Shown here piece after piece: positions 17,237 to 25,982 of a stretch of 52,855 bases of DNA (the first letter of the stretch is position 1; each line of letters starts with the position of its first letter). Source of the stretch: an uncultured Clostridia bacterium. Lineage in GTDB: Bacteria; Bacillota; Clostridia; UBA1212; UBA1255. The DNA is taken from positions 1 to 52,855 of the forward strand of contig CAJFUB010000033.1 in NCBI GenBank assembly GCA_904420095.1. Reading direction: 5' to 3'. The notes under the pieces are model-generated. The model worked only from the letters and a program-made list of their open reading frames with translations, searched no databases and was not told the origin of the DNA. The position numbers and the translations under genes are program-made.

Positions 17237-17256
17237 TCAGTTGTTAAATTTTACCT

Positions 17257-17286
17257 GCATAGGATGCCGCCGCACGGAGAATATTA
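17257..17286 (+). promoter_or_regulatory. Possible sigma-G (forespore) promoter of the SASP gene
   Basis: GCATA (17257-17261), 18-nt spacer, AATATTA (17280-17286) resembles the sigma-G pattern (GNATR, about 18 nt, CATNNTA) with one mismatch. It is upstream of a SASP gene, where sigma-G control is expected. Confidence 0.4.
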
Positions 17287-17332
17287 TGTGTGCCGAGAAA
17301 AAAGGCAATTATTTAAAGTGTGGTGAATTTTT

Positions 17333-17521
17333 ATGTCTAAGAAAAGCAGTGCATTCGATCAGATGAAATACGAAGTTGCAAACGAAATGGGCGTTCAGCT
17401 GAACCACGGTTACAACGGAGATAAAACTGCAAGAGAAAACGGTTCTATAGGCGGTAGAATTACTCAGAAGGTTTTTGAGCAATATACCGGAAAGACCTAT
17501 AACAAGAAAAATTCCAAATAA
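17333..17521 (+). CDS. Alpha/beta-type small acid-soluble spore protein
   Basis: 62 residues. The core MKYEVANEMGVQL followed by GGRITQKVFEQY is the alpha/beta SASP pattern. These proteins coat forespore DNA, protect it from UV and heat, and are degraded by the GPR protease at germination. The expected GPR cleavage region is around YEVANE. It stands alone, with a probable sigma-G promoter upstream and a strong terminator 6 bp after the stop. Confidence 0.95.
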   Translation: MSKKSSAFDQMKYEVANEMGVQLNHGYNGDKTARENGSIGGRITQKVFEQYTGKTYNKKNSK

Positions 17522-17526
17522 TGAAA

Positions 17527-17571
17527 CGTCTGCCTCGCTTTCTCAGGACTGCGAGGCAGACGCCGTTTTTA
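17527..17571. terminator. Bidirectional rho-independent terminator
   Basis: CGTCTGCCTCGC (17527-17538) pairs perfectly with GCGAGGCAGACG (17551-17562), followed by CCGTTTTTA on the plus strand and TTTCATTATTT on the minus strand. It serves the SASP gene (plus) and the rnhA-Nudix operon end (minus). Confidence 0.9.
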
Positions 17572-17594
17572 CATAGCAACGCCGGGCGAACGCT

Positions 17595-18623
17595 TCAAAT
17601 CAGCTCCCGGACCGCCAGAATGCCGGCGATTGTTTTCGCGTCGCAGATCTGGCCGTTTAATACCATTTTATATGCAATTTTATAGGGAAGCCGCACCACA
17701 TGGAGGAACTCTTCTTCATCTCTGTGGATGTGCCCCTGCTCCAAATCGCAAGCATAATAAAGATGCAACTGCTCGGAACAGTAGCCGGGCGTTGGATACA
17801 TCGCAAATAGCGGCTTCAGCGTTCCCGCACGACAGCCCGTCTCCTCTTCCAGCTCGCGCGCCGCGCAGGAACGCGGGTCTTCTCCGGGCTCCAGCTTTCC
17901 CGCAGGAATTTCCAGCAGTTCTGCCCCGGCTGCCACACGGAACTGGCGAACCAGCAAAATATTTTTCTGCGCGTCCACCGCTGCAATCGCGGCACCTCCG
18001 TTATGGCGTATAATTTCGCGTTCTGCCGTTTTCCCGTCGGGGAGCGCAACCTCCGATACCTCCACGCGAAAAACCCTGCCGCTGAATATCGTTTCCGTAT
18101 GGATGATTTTTTCCGCAAGCGCGCCGTAATATTCCCGGTCGCGGACCTCGGTCTTTTCCGTTTCCTCCGGAGCGGAGGACGGCCTCTGTTTTTTATAAGA
18201 CGCCGCAGCGGCCACGGCAAGCATGTCGCAGCGATTGTTGAGCGGATCGTCAGAATGCCCCTTTACCTTGATCCATTTTACCTCGTGATTCTGGCACAGC
18301 TCATACAGCGTGCGGATCAGCTCCGGATTTTTAAGCGGTCCGTCCTTGCGCTTCCAACCGTTTTTTTTCCAGGAATAGATCCAGCCCTTCGTAAAAGAAT
18401 CTACGACGTAGGAGCTGTCCGAATAAATCTCCACGTCGCATTTTTCTTTCAGTAATTTCAGCGCTTCGATCGGAGCCATCAGTTCCATGCGGTTATTCGT
18501 TGTTTCGGCTTCTCCGCCGGAAATTTCTTTCTGTACTCCGTCGCAAATCAGAATCGCCGCATAACCTCCCGGGCCCGGATTGCCGGAGCAAGCGCCGTCC
18601 GTATAAATGATTACCTTTTTCAT
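17595..18623 (-). CDS. Fusion of ribonuclease HI and a Nudix (ADP-ribose pyrophosphatase-like) hydrolase
   Basis: 342 residues from the ATG at 18621-18623, which overlaps the proC stop by one base (TGATG). Residues 1-145 are RNase HI: the catalytic acids Asp9 (YTDGACSGNPG), Glu47 (NNRMELM), Asp69 (YSDSSYV) and Asp133 (NNRCDMLA) and His123 are all present. A charged linker (about 146-165) leads to a Nudix domain, with the box GKLEPGEDP...RELEEETGC at 242-264, like NudF/ADP-ribose pyrophosphatase. RNase HI removes RNA from RNA-DNA hybrids; the Nudix part should hydrolyse nucleoside-diphosphate sugars such as ADP-ribose. Both active sites look intact. It is the last gene of a long operon. Confidence 0.93.
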   Translation of the reverse strand: MKKVIIYTDGACSGNPGPGGYAAILICDGVQKEISGGEAETTNNRMELMAPIEALKLLKEKCDVEIYSDSSYVVDSFTKGWIYSWKKNGWKRKDGPLKNPELIRTLYELCQNHEVKWIKVKGHSDDPLNNRCDMLAVAAAASYKKQRPSSAPEETEKTEVRDREYYGALAEKIIHTETIFSGRVFRVEVSEVALPDGKTAEREIIRHNGGAAIAAVDAQKNILLVRQFRVAAGAELLEIPAGKLEPGEDPRSCAARELEEETGCRAGTLKPLFAMYPTPGYCSEQLHLYYACDLEQGHIHRDEEEFLHVVRLPYKIAYKMVLNGQICDAKTIAGILAVRELI

Positions 18624-19423
18624 CAAAGCTTACCCTCTGCTTTTTTCTCACACGCCTCCATCGCATCTAGAACGGCGCTGCGAAGGCCGCTTCGTTCCAG
18701 AGCTACGACAGCTTCAATCGTAGTTCCTGCCGGCGAACAGACCTGATCCTTTAATACGGCCGGAAGCGTGCCTGTTTCCAAAAGATACCTGGCGGTTCCG
18801 TATACGGTCTGCTCGGCCATCAGATACGCATCCGCGCGCGGGAATCCGGCGCGCACCGCACCGTCCGCCAGCGCGTCGATCATCAGACAAATGTACGCAG
18901 GGCTGCTCGACGTTACGGAAATCAGCTTATCGATGGCGCTCTCTGAAGAAAGCACAGCCGTTTTTCCGCAAGAATCAAATATTTTTCGAATTTCACTCCG
19001 CGCTTCGGCAAACGCCTCGCCGTCCATATTATGATAATAAATGCCGGTAAAGCCTTCCCCCACCAGAGCCGGCAGATTTGGCATCGTCCGTACGATCGGA
19101 ACCTCGCCCAAAGCCGCAGTGAAACGTTCGATTTTAACGCCCGCCGCAATGGAAATATAGATTTTTGAGCCGCAACTGCCGCATGCTGCAATCTCCTGCA
19201 GCAGCGCGTCGATATGAACGGGTTTTACCGCGATCAATACGACGTCGGCAAACGCAACGAGTGCTTCTACGGATGGCAGAACCAGGCAGCCTGCGGTCTG
19301 TGCGGCCTGCTGTGCACGCTCGGCCGATTTCTCATATACCGCCGTTTCAAAAGAAGCGCTGCCTGCGATTGCCCGCAGAATGGCGCCGCCCATGTTTCCT
19401 GCGCCTAAAAAGCCAACTTTCAT
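18623..19423 (-). CDS. proC: Pyrroline-5-carboxylate reductase
   Basis: 266 residues, normal length. It catalyses the last step of proline synthesis, NAD(P)H-dependent reduction of pyrroline-5-carboxylate. The Rossmann motif GFLGAGNMGGAI lies at 4-15, AVKPVHID near 67, and the C-terminal dimerisation domain contains SSPAYICLMIDALADGAVRAG (the signature region, about 172-192) and SPAGTTIEAV. It sits 18 bp after purL in the same operon. No proA or proB is in the window. Confidence 0.94.
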   Translation of the reverse strand: MKVGFLGAGNMGGAILRAIAGSASFETAVYEKSAERAQQAAQTAGCLVLPSVEALVAFADVVLIAVKPVHIDALLQEIAACGSCGSKIYISIAAGVKIERFTAALGEVPIVRTMPNLPALVGEGFTGIYYHNMDGEAFAEARSEIRKIFDSCGKTAVLSSESAIDKLISVTSSSPAYICLMIDALADGAVRAGFPRADAYLMAEQTVYGTARYLLETGTLPAVLKDQVCSPAGTTIEAVVALERSGLRSAVLDAMEACEKKAEGKL

Positions 19424-19441
19424 ATTGCTTCGTCTCCTTTT

Positions 19442-22400
19442 TTAATTCGTAAAATATGCGACGCCGGAGGCAAAAATCTTCTGATTTTTCTCTCCCGGGA
19501 TATTTTTCCCGATTCCGTCTCCGTAGCGCTCCGAATGAGCCATTTTTCCGAACACCCTGCCGTCCGGGCTGGTAATTCCCTCGATCGCACAAATGCTGCC
19601 GTTCGGATTCCACTCCGGATCCTCCGACGCAGTTCCGTCCGGAGCCACGTATTGCGTCGCAATCTGTCCGTTTCGAATCAGCTCCTCCAGCACCGCTTCC
19701 TGCGCGTAAAATCTTCCTTCTCCATGCGAAATCGGAACGGCATGAATCTCGCCGGGAACCGTATGCATCAGCCAGGGAGACCGATTGGAAACTACGCTGG
19801 TATATACATAACGTGAAATGTGACGTCCAACGGTATTAAAGGTAAGTGTCGGCGCCTCCGGAGACAGCGCGCGGATTTCTCCGTACGGAACCAGGCCAAG
19901 CTTAATCAGCGCCTGAAAACCGTTGCAGATTCCCAGGATCAGCCCGTCCCTCTTTTTCAGAAGAAGCTCTACCGCCTCACGGATCACGGGGCTGCGAAAT
20001 GCAGCGGCAATAAATTTGCCCGATCCGTCCGGCTCGTCTCCTGCACTGAAGCCGCCGGGAAGCATGATAATCTGCGCCTCGTCGATCAAGCGCTTCATTT
20101 CCGCGACGGAAGACTCGATATCTGCGGCGCTCAGATTCTTAAAGATCAGCGTTTTGACAGCCGCTCCTTCTTTTTCAAAGGCTTTGATCGTATCGTATTC
20201 GCAGTTGGTGCCCGGAAAGACAGGAATGAATACGCGCGGCTTTGCAAGCCTGACGCGGCTTTTTGCTCTGTGTTCTTCCGAGTGCGCCGGAATCTGCATT
20301 TTTCCGGCTGCCGGCGACGCAGCTTTCTCCGGAAAGACGCCGTCAAGCGCCGTTCTCCAAACCGAAAGCATCTCCTCTACGGTAATTCTGCTGTCCCCGT
20401 AAACGATCTCCGCTTCTCTCGTTACCGTGCCGAGCCGCAGCAGCCGCGCATCCAGCTCTTCTGCCCGCGTATCGGGAGCAAGCTCCAGCAGCAGGGAGCC
20501 GTAGCCCTTCACAAATAAATCCAGCTCTTCGAGCTCCGAAGAATATTCAAAGCGGAACCCGTATTTGTTGCCGAAGCACATACAGCTGACGGCTTCCGCA
20601 ATTCCGCCGAAGCCGACCGCCTTCGCAGAAAGCACCGCTCCCTTTTCGATCAGCGCGTGAATATACGCATACATTTCCTTCAGATCCGCAAAATCCGGAA
20701 TGCCTCCGTCTTTGACGGGCATCCTGTATAATACTACTTCAGCTCCGGGATTCTTGAATTCCTGAGAGGTCATATTTCGGATTTTTTCCGTCGTTACCGC
20801 GAATGACACAAGCGTCGGCGGCACATGAAGCTGCTCGAAGGTTCCGGACATGGAATCCTTTCCGCCGATTGCAGGAGTTCCCATGGCAATCTGCGCCTGT
20901 ACGGCGCCAAGCAAGGCGGAAAAAGGAATCCCCCATTTGGCAGGATCCGCTCCGAGCCGTTCAAAATATTCCTGGAAGGTCAGCCTGCTGTGCCGGAAAT
21001 CTCCGCCGAGCGCAGTCAGCTTCGCAAGAGAAGAAACAACGGAAAACATGGCGCCCGTATAGGGATTTTCCTCCATCAGATAGGGATCGAATCCATACGT
21101 CATGATGGTGCCGGTCTGCGTATCCGCCTTTTCGACGGCAAGCTTCGCCGCCATGCCGTCCGCGGGCGTCAGCTGATATTTTCCTCCGTACGGCATAATG
21201 ACCGTACCGTTCCCAATCGTGCTGTCAAAGCGCTCCTCCAGTCCCTTCTGGGAGCAGGTGTTCAGGCCTCCCAGCATCGTCAGCCAGCGTTCCCGCATTC
21301 CTTTTCCAGAAGTGCAGGCGCAAACGTGCGCATCCTGCTCGCCTGCGCGGCGCGATACATCAACCAGAACGTCTGCATTCTGCTTCACGCCATTTGTATC
21401 TAAAAAGTTCCGGGCGATATCGACAATCAGCGTTCCGTTCCAGAACATCCTGAGTCTCCCGTTCGAAGTAATCTCCGCGACTTTGACGGCCTCCAGATTT
21501 TCATCATGCGCAAGAGCGATAAAGTCCTCTGCGTCTTCCGCCGCTACTACAACCGCCATCCGTTCCTGCGACTCGGAAATAGCAAGCTCCGTTCCGTCCA
21601 GACCTTCGTATTTTTTGGGCACTTTGTCCAGGTCGATATCCAGCGCCGGGGCAAGCTCGCCGATTGCAACGCAGACGCCGCCGGCGCCAAAGTCGTTGCA
21701 GCGCTTAATCCTTCTGCTTGCTTCTGGATTTCGGAAAAGCCGCTGGAGCTTTCGTTCCGTCGGCGGATTTCCCTTCTGTACCTCGGAGCCGCACGTCGTT
21801 ACCGACTCGACGGTATGCTCTTTCGAAGAGCCGGTCGCCCCTCCGATGCCGTCGCGTCCCGTTCTCCCTCCCAGCAGGATCACGATGTCGCCCGCTTCGG
21901 GACGCTGGCGTACTACGTTTTCCGAAGGAGCCGCGGCAATGACAGCTCCGATTTCCATCCGTTTTGCGAGATAGCCCGGATGATAAATTTCCCGCACATG
22001 ACCGGTTGCAAGGCCGATCTGATTCCCATAGGAGGAATACCCCGCGGCGGCTCCCGTTGTGATTTTCCTTTGCGAAAGCTTTCCCCGAAGCGTCTGCGAA
22101 ACCGGGGTTCTCGGATCTGCGCTTCCCGTAACGCGCATTGCCTGATAAACGTAAGAGCGTCCGGAAAGCGGATCGCGGATCGCGCCGCCCAAGCATGTCG
22201 CGGCACCGCCAAACGGTTCGATCTCCGTAGGATGATTGTGCGTTTCGTTCTTAAACATCAGCAGCCAGTCCTGTTCTTCTCCGCCAATGTCAGCCTTGAT
22301 TTTCACACTGCACGCGTTAATTTCCTCTGATTCATCAAGATCCGCAAGCAGCCCTTTCTTTTTGAGATATTTTGCCGCGATCGTTGCAGCATCCATCAGC

Positions 22401-23224
22401 GTGATATCACGCGAATCCGCCGCCGTGCCGTACACTTCCCGCCGCACGTCCAGATATTCCTCGAAGGCAGCCCTTACGCGCTCATTTTCTTCGCCGGGTG
22501 CAAAACGAATCTGATTTAATTTTGTTAAAAACGTCGTATGACGGCAGTGATCCGACCAATATGTATCAATCACTCGGATTTCTGTAACAGTCGGATCACG
22601 GTGTTCCGTTTCTTTAAAATACTTCCGGCAGAACAGCAGATCCTCCGCAGACATAGCAAGGCCCATGTCCCGCCGCATGCGAATGATTTCCTCGTCGGAA
22701 AGCGCAGTAAAACCGTTCAGCGTCTCCACACGCTCGGGAAGCTCAAGCTGCATGCGGAGCGTTTCCGGCTTCTCTGCAGAAGCCTCGCGGGACTCGACGG
22801 GGTTGATGCAATACGCTTTGATCTTTTCGACGTCGTTCTCCGTCAGCGCTTCTCCCTCCAGCACGTAAAGCTGCGCGGCGCGCACCTCGGGACGATCCTT
22901 CTGCGTAAGAATCTGGATGCACTGCGCGGCGGAATCCGCTCTCTGATCATACTGCCCAGGAAGATATTCCACAGCAAACAGCACGGCTCCCGGCGGACAG
23001 GGAAAAACCTCATCGTATACCCGGTCCACATTCGGCTCCGAAAAAACGAGCGTTTTTGCGGCCTCATATTCCGCATCGCTGATTCCCTCCACGTCATAGC
23101 GGTTCAGAAGCCTTACCCCTTTCAGCCCGGCGATCCCGAGATTATTTCTGAAATCCGCTGCTGCGGCCTGCGCCGCCACATCCATTCCCTTGATTTTTTC
23201 CACAAAAATGCGTCGCACGTTCAT
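19442..23224 (-). CDS. purL: Phosphoribosylformylglycinamidine synthase, single-chain form
   Basis: 1,260 residues from the ATG at 23222-23224 (MNVRRIFVEKIKG), chosen because GGATTGAGAG precedes it and a longer frame would overlap metY. It catalyses step four of purine synthesis: FGAR + ATP + glutamine gives FGAM. The N-terminal linker contains VIDTYWSDHCRHTTF, the AIR-synthetase-like domains carry ETHNHPTEIEPFGGAATCLGG and GGKDSMSG, and the C-terminal glutaminase (from about 975) has FPGTNCEYD, GGFSAGDEPD, the nucleophile Cys in LGICNGFQALIKLG, and the HGEGRF motif. This is the long fused form seen in Clostridia. It is the only purine gene in the window and lies between metY and proC. Confidence 0.95.
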   Translation of the reverse strand: MNVRRIFVEKIKGMDVAAQAAAADFRNNLGIAGLKGVRLLNRYDVEGISDAEYEAAKTLVFSEPNVDRVYDEVFPCPPGAVLFAVEYLPGQYDQRADSAAQCIQILTQKDRPEVRAAQLYVLEGEALTENDVEKIKAYCINPVESREASAEKPETLRMQLELPERVETLNGFTALSDEEIIRMRRDMGLAMSAEDLLFCRKYFKETEHRDPTVTEIRVIDTYWSDHCRHTTFLTKLNQIRFAPGEENERVRAAFEEYLDVRREVYGTAADSRDITLMDAATIAAKYLKKKGLLADLDESEEINACSVKIKADIGGEEQDWLLMFKNETHNHPTEIEPFGGAATCLGGAIRDPLSGRSYVYQAMRVTGSADPRTPVSQTLRGKLSQRKITTGAAAGYSSYGNQIGLATGHVREIYHPGYLAKRMEIGAVIAAAPSENVVRQRPEAGDIVILLGGRTGRDGIGGATGSSKEHTVESVTTCGSEVQKGNPPTERKLQRLFRNPEASRRIKRCNDFGAGGVCVAIGELAPALDIDLDKVPKKYEGLDGTELAISESQERMAVVVAAEDAEDFIALAHDENLEAVKVAEITSNGRLRMFWNGTLIVDIARNFLDTNGVKQNADVLVDVSRRAGEQDAHVCACTSGKGMRERWLTMLGGLNTCSQKGLEERFDSTIGNGTVIMPYGGKYQLTPADGMAAKLAVEKADTQTGTIMTYGFDPYLMEENPYTGAMFSVVSSLAKLTALGGDFRHSRLTFQEYFERLGADPAKWGIPFSALLGAVQAQIAMGTPAIGGKDSMSGTFEQLHVPPTLVSFAVTTEKIRNMTSQEFKNPGAEVVLYRMPVKDGGIPDFADLKEMYAYIHALIEKGAVLSAKAVGFGGIAEAVSCMCFGNKYGFRFEYSSELEELDLFVKGYGSLLLELAPDTRAEELDARLLRLGTVTREAEIVYGDSRITVEEMLSVWRTALDGVFPEKAASPAAGKMQIPAHSEEHRAKSRVRLAKPRVFIPVFPGTNCEYDTIKAFEKEGAAVKTLIFKNLSAADIESSVAEMKRLIDEAQIIMLPGGFSAGDEPDGSGKFIAAAFRSPVIREAVELLLKKRDGLILGICNGFQALIKLGLVPYGEIRALSPEAPTLTFNTVGRHISRYVYTSVVSNRSPWLMHTVPGEIHAVPISHGEGRFYAQEAVLEELIRNGQIATQYVAPDGTASEDPEWNPNGSICAIEGITSPDGRVFGKMAHSERYGDGIGKNIPGEKNQKIFASGVAYFTN

Positions 23225-23270
23225 TTTTTCTCTCAATCCTTCATTCAAGTTTTTCAGAAACGCTCCTGTG

Positions 23271-24545
23271 TCAGATTTCCCGCAGAGCGTTGTCGATGTC
23301 AGCAATAATGTCGCCGACGTATTCGATTCCTACGGAAAAGCGGATCAAATCGGGCGACACTCCGGCAGCGGCCAATTCCGCATCATTCATCTGCCGGTGC
23401 GTTGTGCTGGCCGGATGCAGTACGCAGGTTCTCGCATCTGCCACATGCGTTACGATTGCGGCAAGACGCAGACCCTCCATGAATTTCACGGCGCCCTCCC
23501 GGCCGCCTCTGACGCCAAAGGAAATGACGCCGCACGTGCCGTTCGGCATATATTTCCGGGCCAGCTCATAATATTTATTTCCCGGAAGCGAAGGATAATT
23601 TACCCATGTGATGCTGCCGTCCTTTTCGCGTTCCGACAAATAAGCCGCAACCTTTTCCGCGTTGGAAACGTGCCGTTCGACACGCAAAAAGAGCGTTTCC
23701 AGACCAAGATTCGTGTAAAACGCATTCTGCGGACTCGCCATCGCGCCGATGTCACGCATCAGGTGCGTCCGCATTTTCGTAATATATGCAGCGCGGCCAA
23801 AATCCTTCGTGTAAACAACGCCGTGATAGCTTTCGTCCGGCGTGGTCAGCGCCGGAAATTTCCCGTTATCCCAGTTAAAATTCCCGCTGTCTATCACAAC
23901 GCCTCCTACCGCGCACGCATGGCCGTCGATATATTTCGTCGTGGAATGCGTCACGATATCCGCGCCGAATTCAATGGGCCTGCAGTTCACCGGCGTTGCA
24001 AACGTATTGTCGATAATAAACGGCACCCCGTGCTCATGCGCCACTCTGGCAAACATCTCAATGTCTATAATATCCAGCGAGGGATTTGAAATCGTCTCTC
24101 CAAACACGCATTTCGTATTCTCGCGGAACGCGCTGCGAAGCTCGTCTTCCGTAATGTCAGGCGGAACAAAGGTAAAATCGATTCCCATTTCCCGCATCGT
24201 TTTATGAAACAGATTATACGTCCCGCCGTAAATCGCGCTGGAGCAAATCACATGCCCGCCCGCTCCGCAGATATTAAACACGGAGAAAAACGAGGCCGCC
24301 TGCCCGGAAGACGTAATCACGGCTCCGACGCCGCCCTCTAAATCTGCAAGCTTTTTTTCCACCGCGTCTACCGTAGGATTTGCAAGTCTCGTATAAAAAA
24401 AACCGGACTCCTTCAGATCAAAAAGATTTCCCATATTCTCGGCTGTGTCGTATTTAAACGTTGTGCTCTGCGCGATCGGCACGACTCTTGGTTCTCCGTT
24501 GCGCGGGGTATATCCCGACTGTACGCATTTCGTATTAATGTGCAT
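23271..24545 (-). CDS. metY: O-acetylhomoserine sulfhydrylase-type PLP enzyme
   Basis: 424 residues, matching the long O-acetylhomoserine aminocarboxypropyltransferase branch of the Cys/Met metabolism PLP family rather than the 380-residue cystathionine lyases. YTRLANPTVDAVEKKLADLE lies at 51-70, SSGQAA at 79-84, and the PLP lysine is Lys204 in THSTTKYIDGHA. The reaction converts O-acetylhomoserine and sulfide to homocysteine and acetate. It lies 19 bp after the DUF1292 gene in the same operon. Confidence 0.9.
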   Translation of the reverse strand: MHINTKCVQSGYTPRNGEPRVVPIAQSTTFKYDTAENMGNLFDLKESGFFYTRLANPTVDAVEKKLADLEGGVGAVITSSGQAASFFSVFNICGAGGHVICSSAIYGGTYNLFHKTMREMGIDFTFVPPDITEDELRSAFRENTKCVFGETISNPSLDIIDIEMFARVAHEHGVPFIIDNTFATPVNCRPIEFGADIVTHSTTKYIDGHACAVGGVVIDSGNFNWDNGKFPALTTPDESYHGVVYTKDFGRAAYITKMRTHLMRDIGAMASPQNAFYTNLGLETLFLRVERHVSNAEKVAAYLSEREKDGSITWVNYPSLPGNKYYELARKYMPNGTCGVISFGVRGGREGAVKFMEGLRLAAIVTHVADARTCVLHPASTTHRQMNDAELAAAGVSPDLIRFSVGIEYVGDIIADIDNALREI

Positions 24546-24564
24546 ATTCTTCGGCTCCTTTGAT

Positions 24565-24885
24565 TCAATTTATTTCATCGTCATCGTCTTCATCTTCATC
24601 CGCTCTGGCGGCGTACTCGTCAAGAACCGCCTGCGCAAGCGCCTGATCCTCCACAAAAGTAAATACGGGCTCATTCCCTTCAAAAATCGTCTCCATTATT
24701 ACAATACCATCTTCCTCGTCTGCATCGTCCGGAGAAGATGGTATCAAAACCGCGTAAAGCTTTTCTTCCAAATCCACAAAATCCAAAAGCTCAAATTCAT
24801 ATTCATTGCCTTCGTCGTCCGTAAGCGTAAACGTATCTACGCCGTTGTCGAAAAAATCGTCGTTTCTGTCCCTGTTCATCCTCAT
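24565..24885 (-). CDS. DUF1292 acidic protein (YrzB-like)
   Basis: 106 residues, very acidic. The core VDTFTLTDDEGNEYEFELLD, then EEKLYAVLIP and VIMETIFEG, is typical of DUF1292. The Asp/Glu C-terminal tail is probably disordered. Function is unknown; the gene classically follows ireB and ruvX, as here, overlapping ruvX by 4 bp. Confidence 0.88.
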   Translation of the reverse strand: MRMNRDRNDDFFDNGVDTFTLTDDEGNEYEFELLDFVDLEEKLYAVLIPSSPDDADEEDGIVIMETIFEGNEPVFTFVEDQALAQAVLDEYAARADEDEDDDDEIN

Positions 24886-25313
24886 TCTCCTTGTCTGTCT
24901 GCATTCATTCGGTCCAGATAGCCCTGTAAAATAATCATTGCGGCCAGCTTGTCGCTCTCTCCTTTTTCCTTCTGGCGTTTTCCGGATTCGAGCATCAGCC
25001 TGTCCGCATATTTTGTCGTAAGACGTTCGTCTTCAAACACAATTGCAAGATCCGGCGCCGCTTCCCCCAGCGCTCTGGCAAACTTTTCCGTTACGACGGC
25101 ACGGTCTCCTTTTGTTCCATTCAGATGGGACGGAAGCCCGATCACGGCGAGCTCCGCTCCGTATTTTTCTTTTAATTTCAGTAATTCGGTGACGGCATGC
25201 TTACGGCCCTTCGACGCGTCTACCACACACACGCCGAAGGCCAGCCTGCTTCCCTCGTCGCTTACGGCAACGCCGATCCGACTGTCGCCGTAATCGATCC
25301 CCAGTATTCTCAT
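24882..25313 (-). CDS. ruvX: Holliday junction resolvase-like YqgF family nuclease
   Basis: 143 residues, normal length. The RNase-H-like fold is marked by MRILGIDYGDSRIGVAVSDE at the start, IGLPSHLNGTKG near 58-69, and FEDERLTT near 97-104; the acidic residues in these motifs are catalytic. The family is linked to Holliday-junction processing and 16S rRNA maturation. Canonical ireB-ruvX-DUF1292 order. Confidence 0.93.
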   Translation of the reverse strand: MRILGIDYGDSRIGVAVSDEGSRLAFGVCVVDASKGRKHAVTELLKLKEKYGAELAVIGLPSHLNGTKGDRAVVTEKFARALGEAAPDLAIVFEDERLTTKYADRLMLESGKRQKEKGESDKLAAMIILQGYLDRMNADRQGE

Positions 25314-25334
25314 GTATCTTTTCTCCGTTTTCCT

Positions 25335-25616
25335 TTATTCGGAAGCTTTGCCGCAGTCTTTTTCAAGATGCTCGGAAATATAAAACGAAAATAATTCTTC
25401 GATAATTTCGTCGCGCTCAAGCCGCGTGATGAGAGAACGGGCGTTCTTATGGTTTGTGATATACGTCGGATCTCCCGACATGACGTATCCCACAAGCTGG
25501 CTCAAGGGATTGTAGCCCTTTTCTTTCAGCGCCTTGTACACCTCGCTCATGACCTGGCTCATTTCCGACTGCTTGTCGTTCGGCACGACGAAAAGCATGG
25601 TGTTCTTATCGTTCAA
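25335..25616 (-). CDS. ireB: IreB family regulatory phosphoprotein (UPF0297)
   Basis: 93 residues. QVMSEVYKALKEKGYNPLSQ followed by LVGYVMSGDPTYIT is the family signature. In enterococci IreB is a substrate of the Ser/Thr kinase IreK and tunes cephalosporin resistance. The first half of the usual phospho-threonine region is here TMLFVVPNDKQ. Second gene of the operon, 19 bp after the HPr-like gene. Confidence 0.93.
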   Translation of the reverse strand: MNDKNTMLFVVPNDKQSEMSQVMSEVYKALKEKGYNPLSQLVGYVMSGDPTYITNHKNARSLITRLERDEIIEELFSFYISEHLEKDCGKASE

Positions 25617-25635
25617 TGTCTGTCACCCTTCGTAT

Positions 25636-25878
25636 TTATTCGGATGTCACAAACGACGCGATTTTCTTCAGGAACGCGTCGCAGGCGGCATCGTCGTCAG
25701 AATGAATGTCAAGCTCGATCGGCTTCGATAAATCCAGAGAGAAAATTCCCATGATGGATTTCGCGTCTACCGTGTATCTTCCCGAAACGAGATCCGCATC
25801 ACAGGGAAGCAGATTTATTTCATTAACAAAAACCTTTACGTCGTCAATGGAGCTTAAAGTGATAAATACCTTTCTCAT
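25636..25878 (-). CDS. HPr-like protein lacking the phosphorylatable His15
   Basis: 80 residues from the ATG at 25876-25878, after AAGGAG. The longer frame begins in non-coding sequence. The C-terminal half has the HPr signature DAKSIMGIFSLDLS, whose Ser41 matches regulatory Ser46 of HPr. The segment that should read GLHARPA around His15 is SIDDVKVF, without His or Arg. It therefore cannot accept phosphate from enzyme I at that site. It may keep a regulatory role (Crh-like, though Crh changes only the His to Gln) or a new one. It is the first gene of the operon. Confidence 0.82.
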   Translation of the reverse strand: MRKVFITLSSIDDVKVFVNEINLLPCDADLVSGRYTVDAKSIMGIFSLDLSKPIELDIHSDDDAACDAFLKKIASFVTSE

Positions 25879-25944
25879 AAAACAACATCTCCTTCTTCTT
25901 TCTGGCGCTCTGAAAAGCCCTTGAAATAGGCACAAGAGCGTATT

Positions 25945-25976
25945 ATTATACTATCGTTTTCACGTCCTGCTGTCAA
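25945..25976 (-). promoter_or_regulatory. Promoter of the HPr-like/ireB/purL operon
   Basis: On the minus strand a perfect TTGACA (25971-25976) lies 17 nt before TAGTAT (25948-25953), overlapping a TATAAT (25945-25950, 20-nt spacing). It lies in the 104-bp gap after the kinase gene, so the downstream genes have their own promoter. Confidence 0.55.
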
Positions 25977-25982
25977 GCCGTT

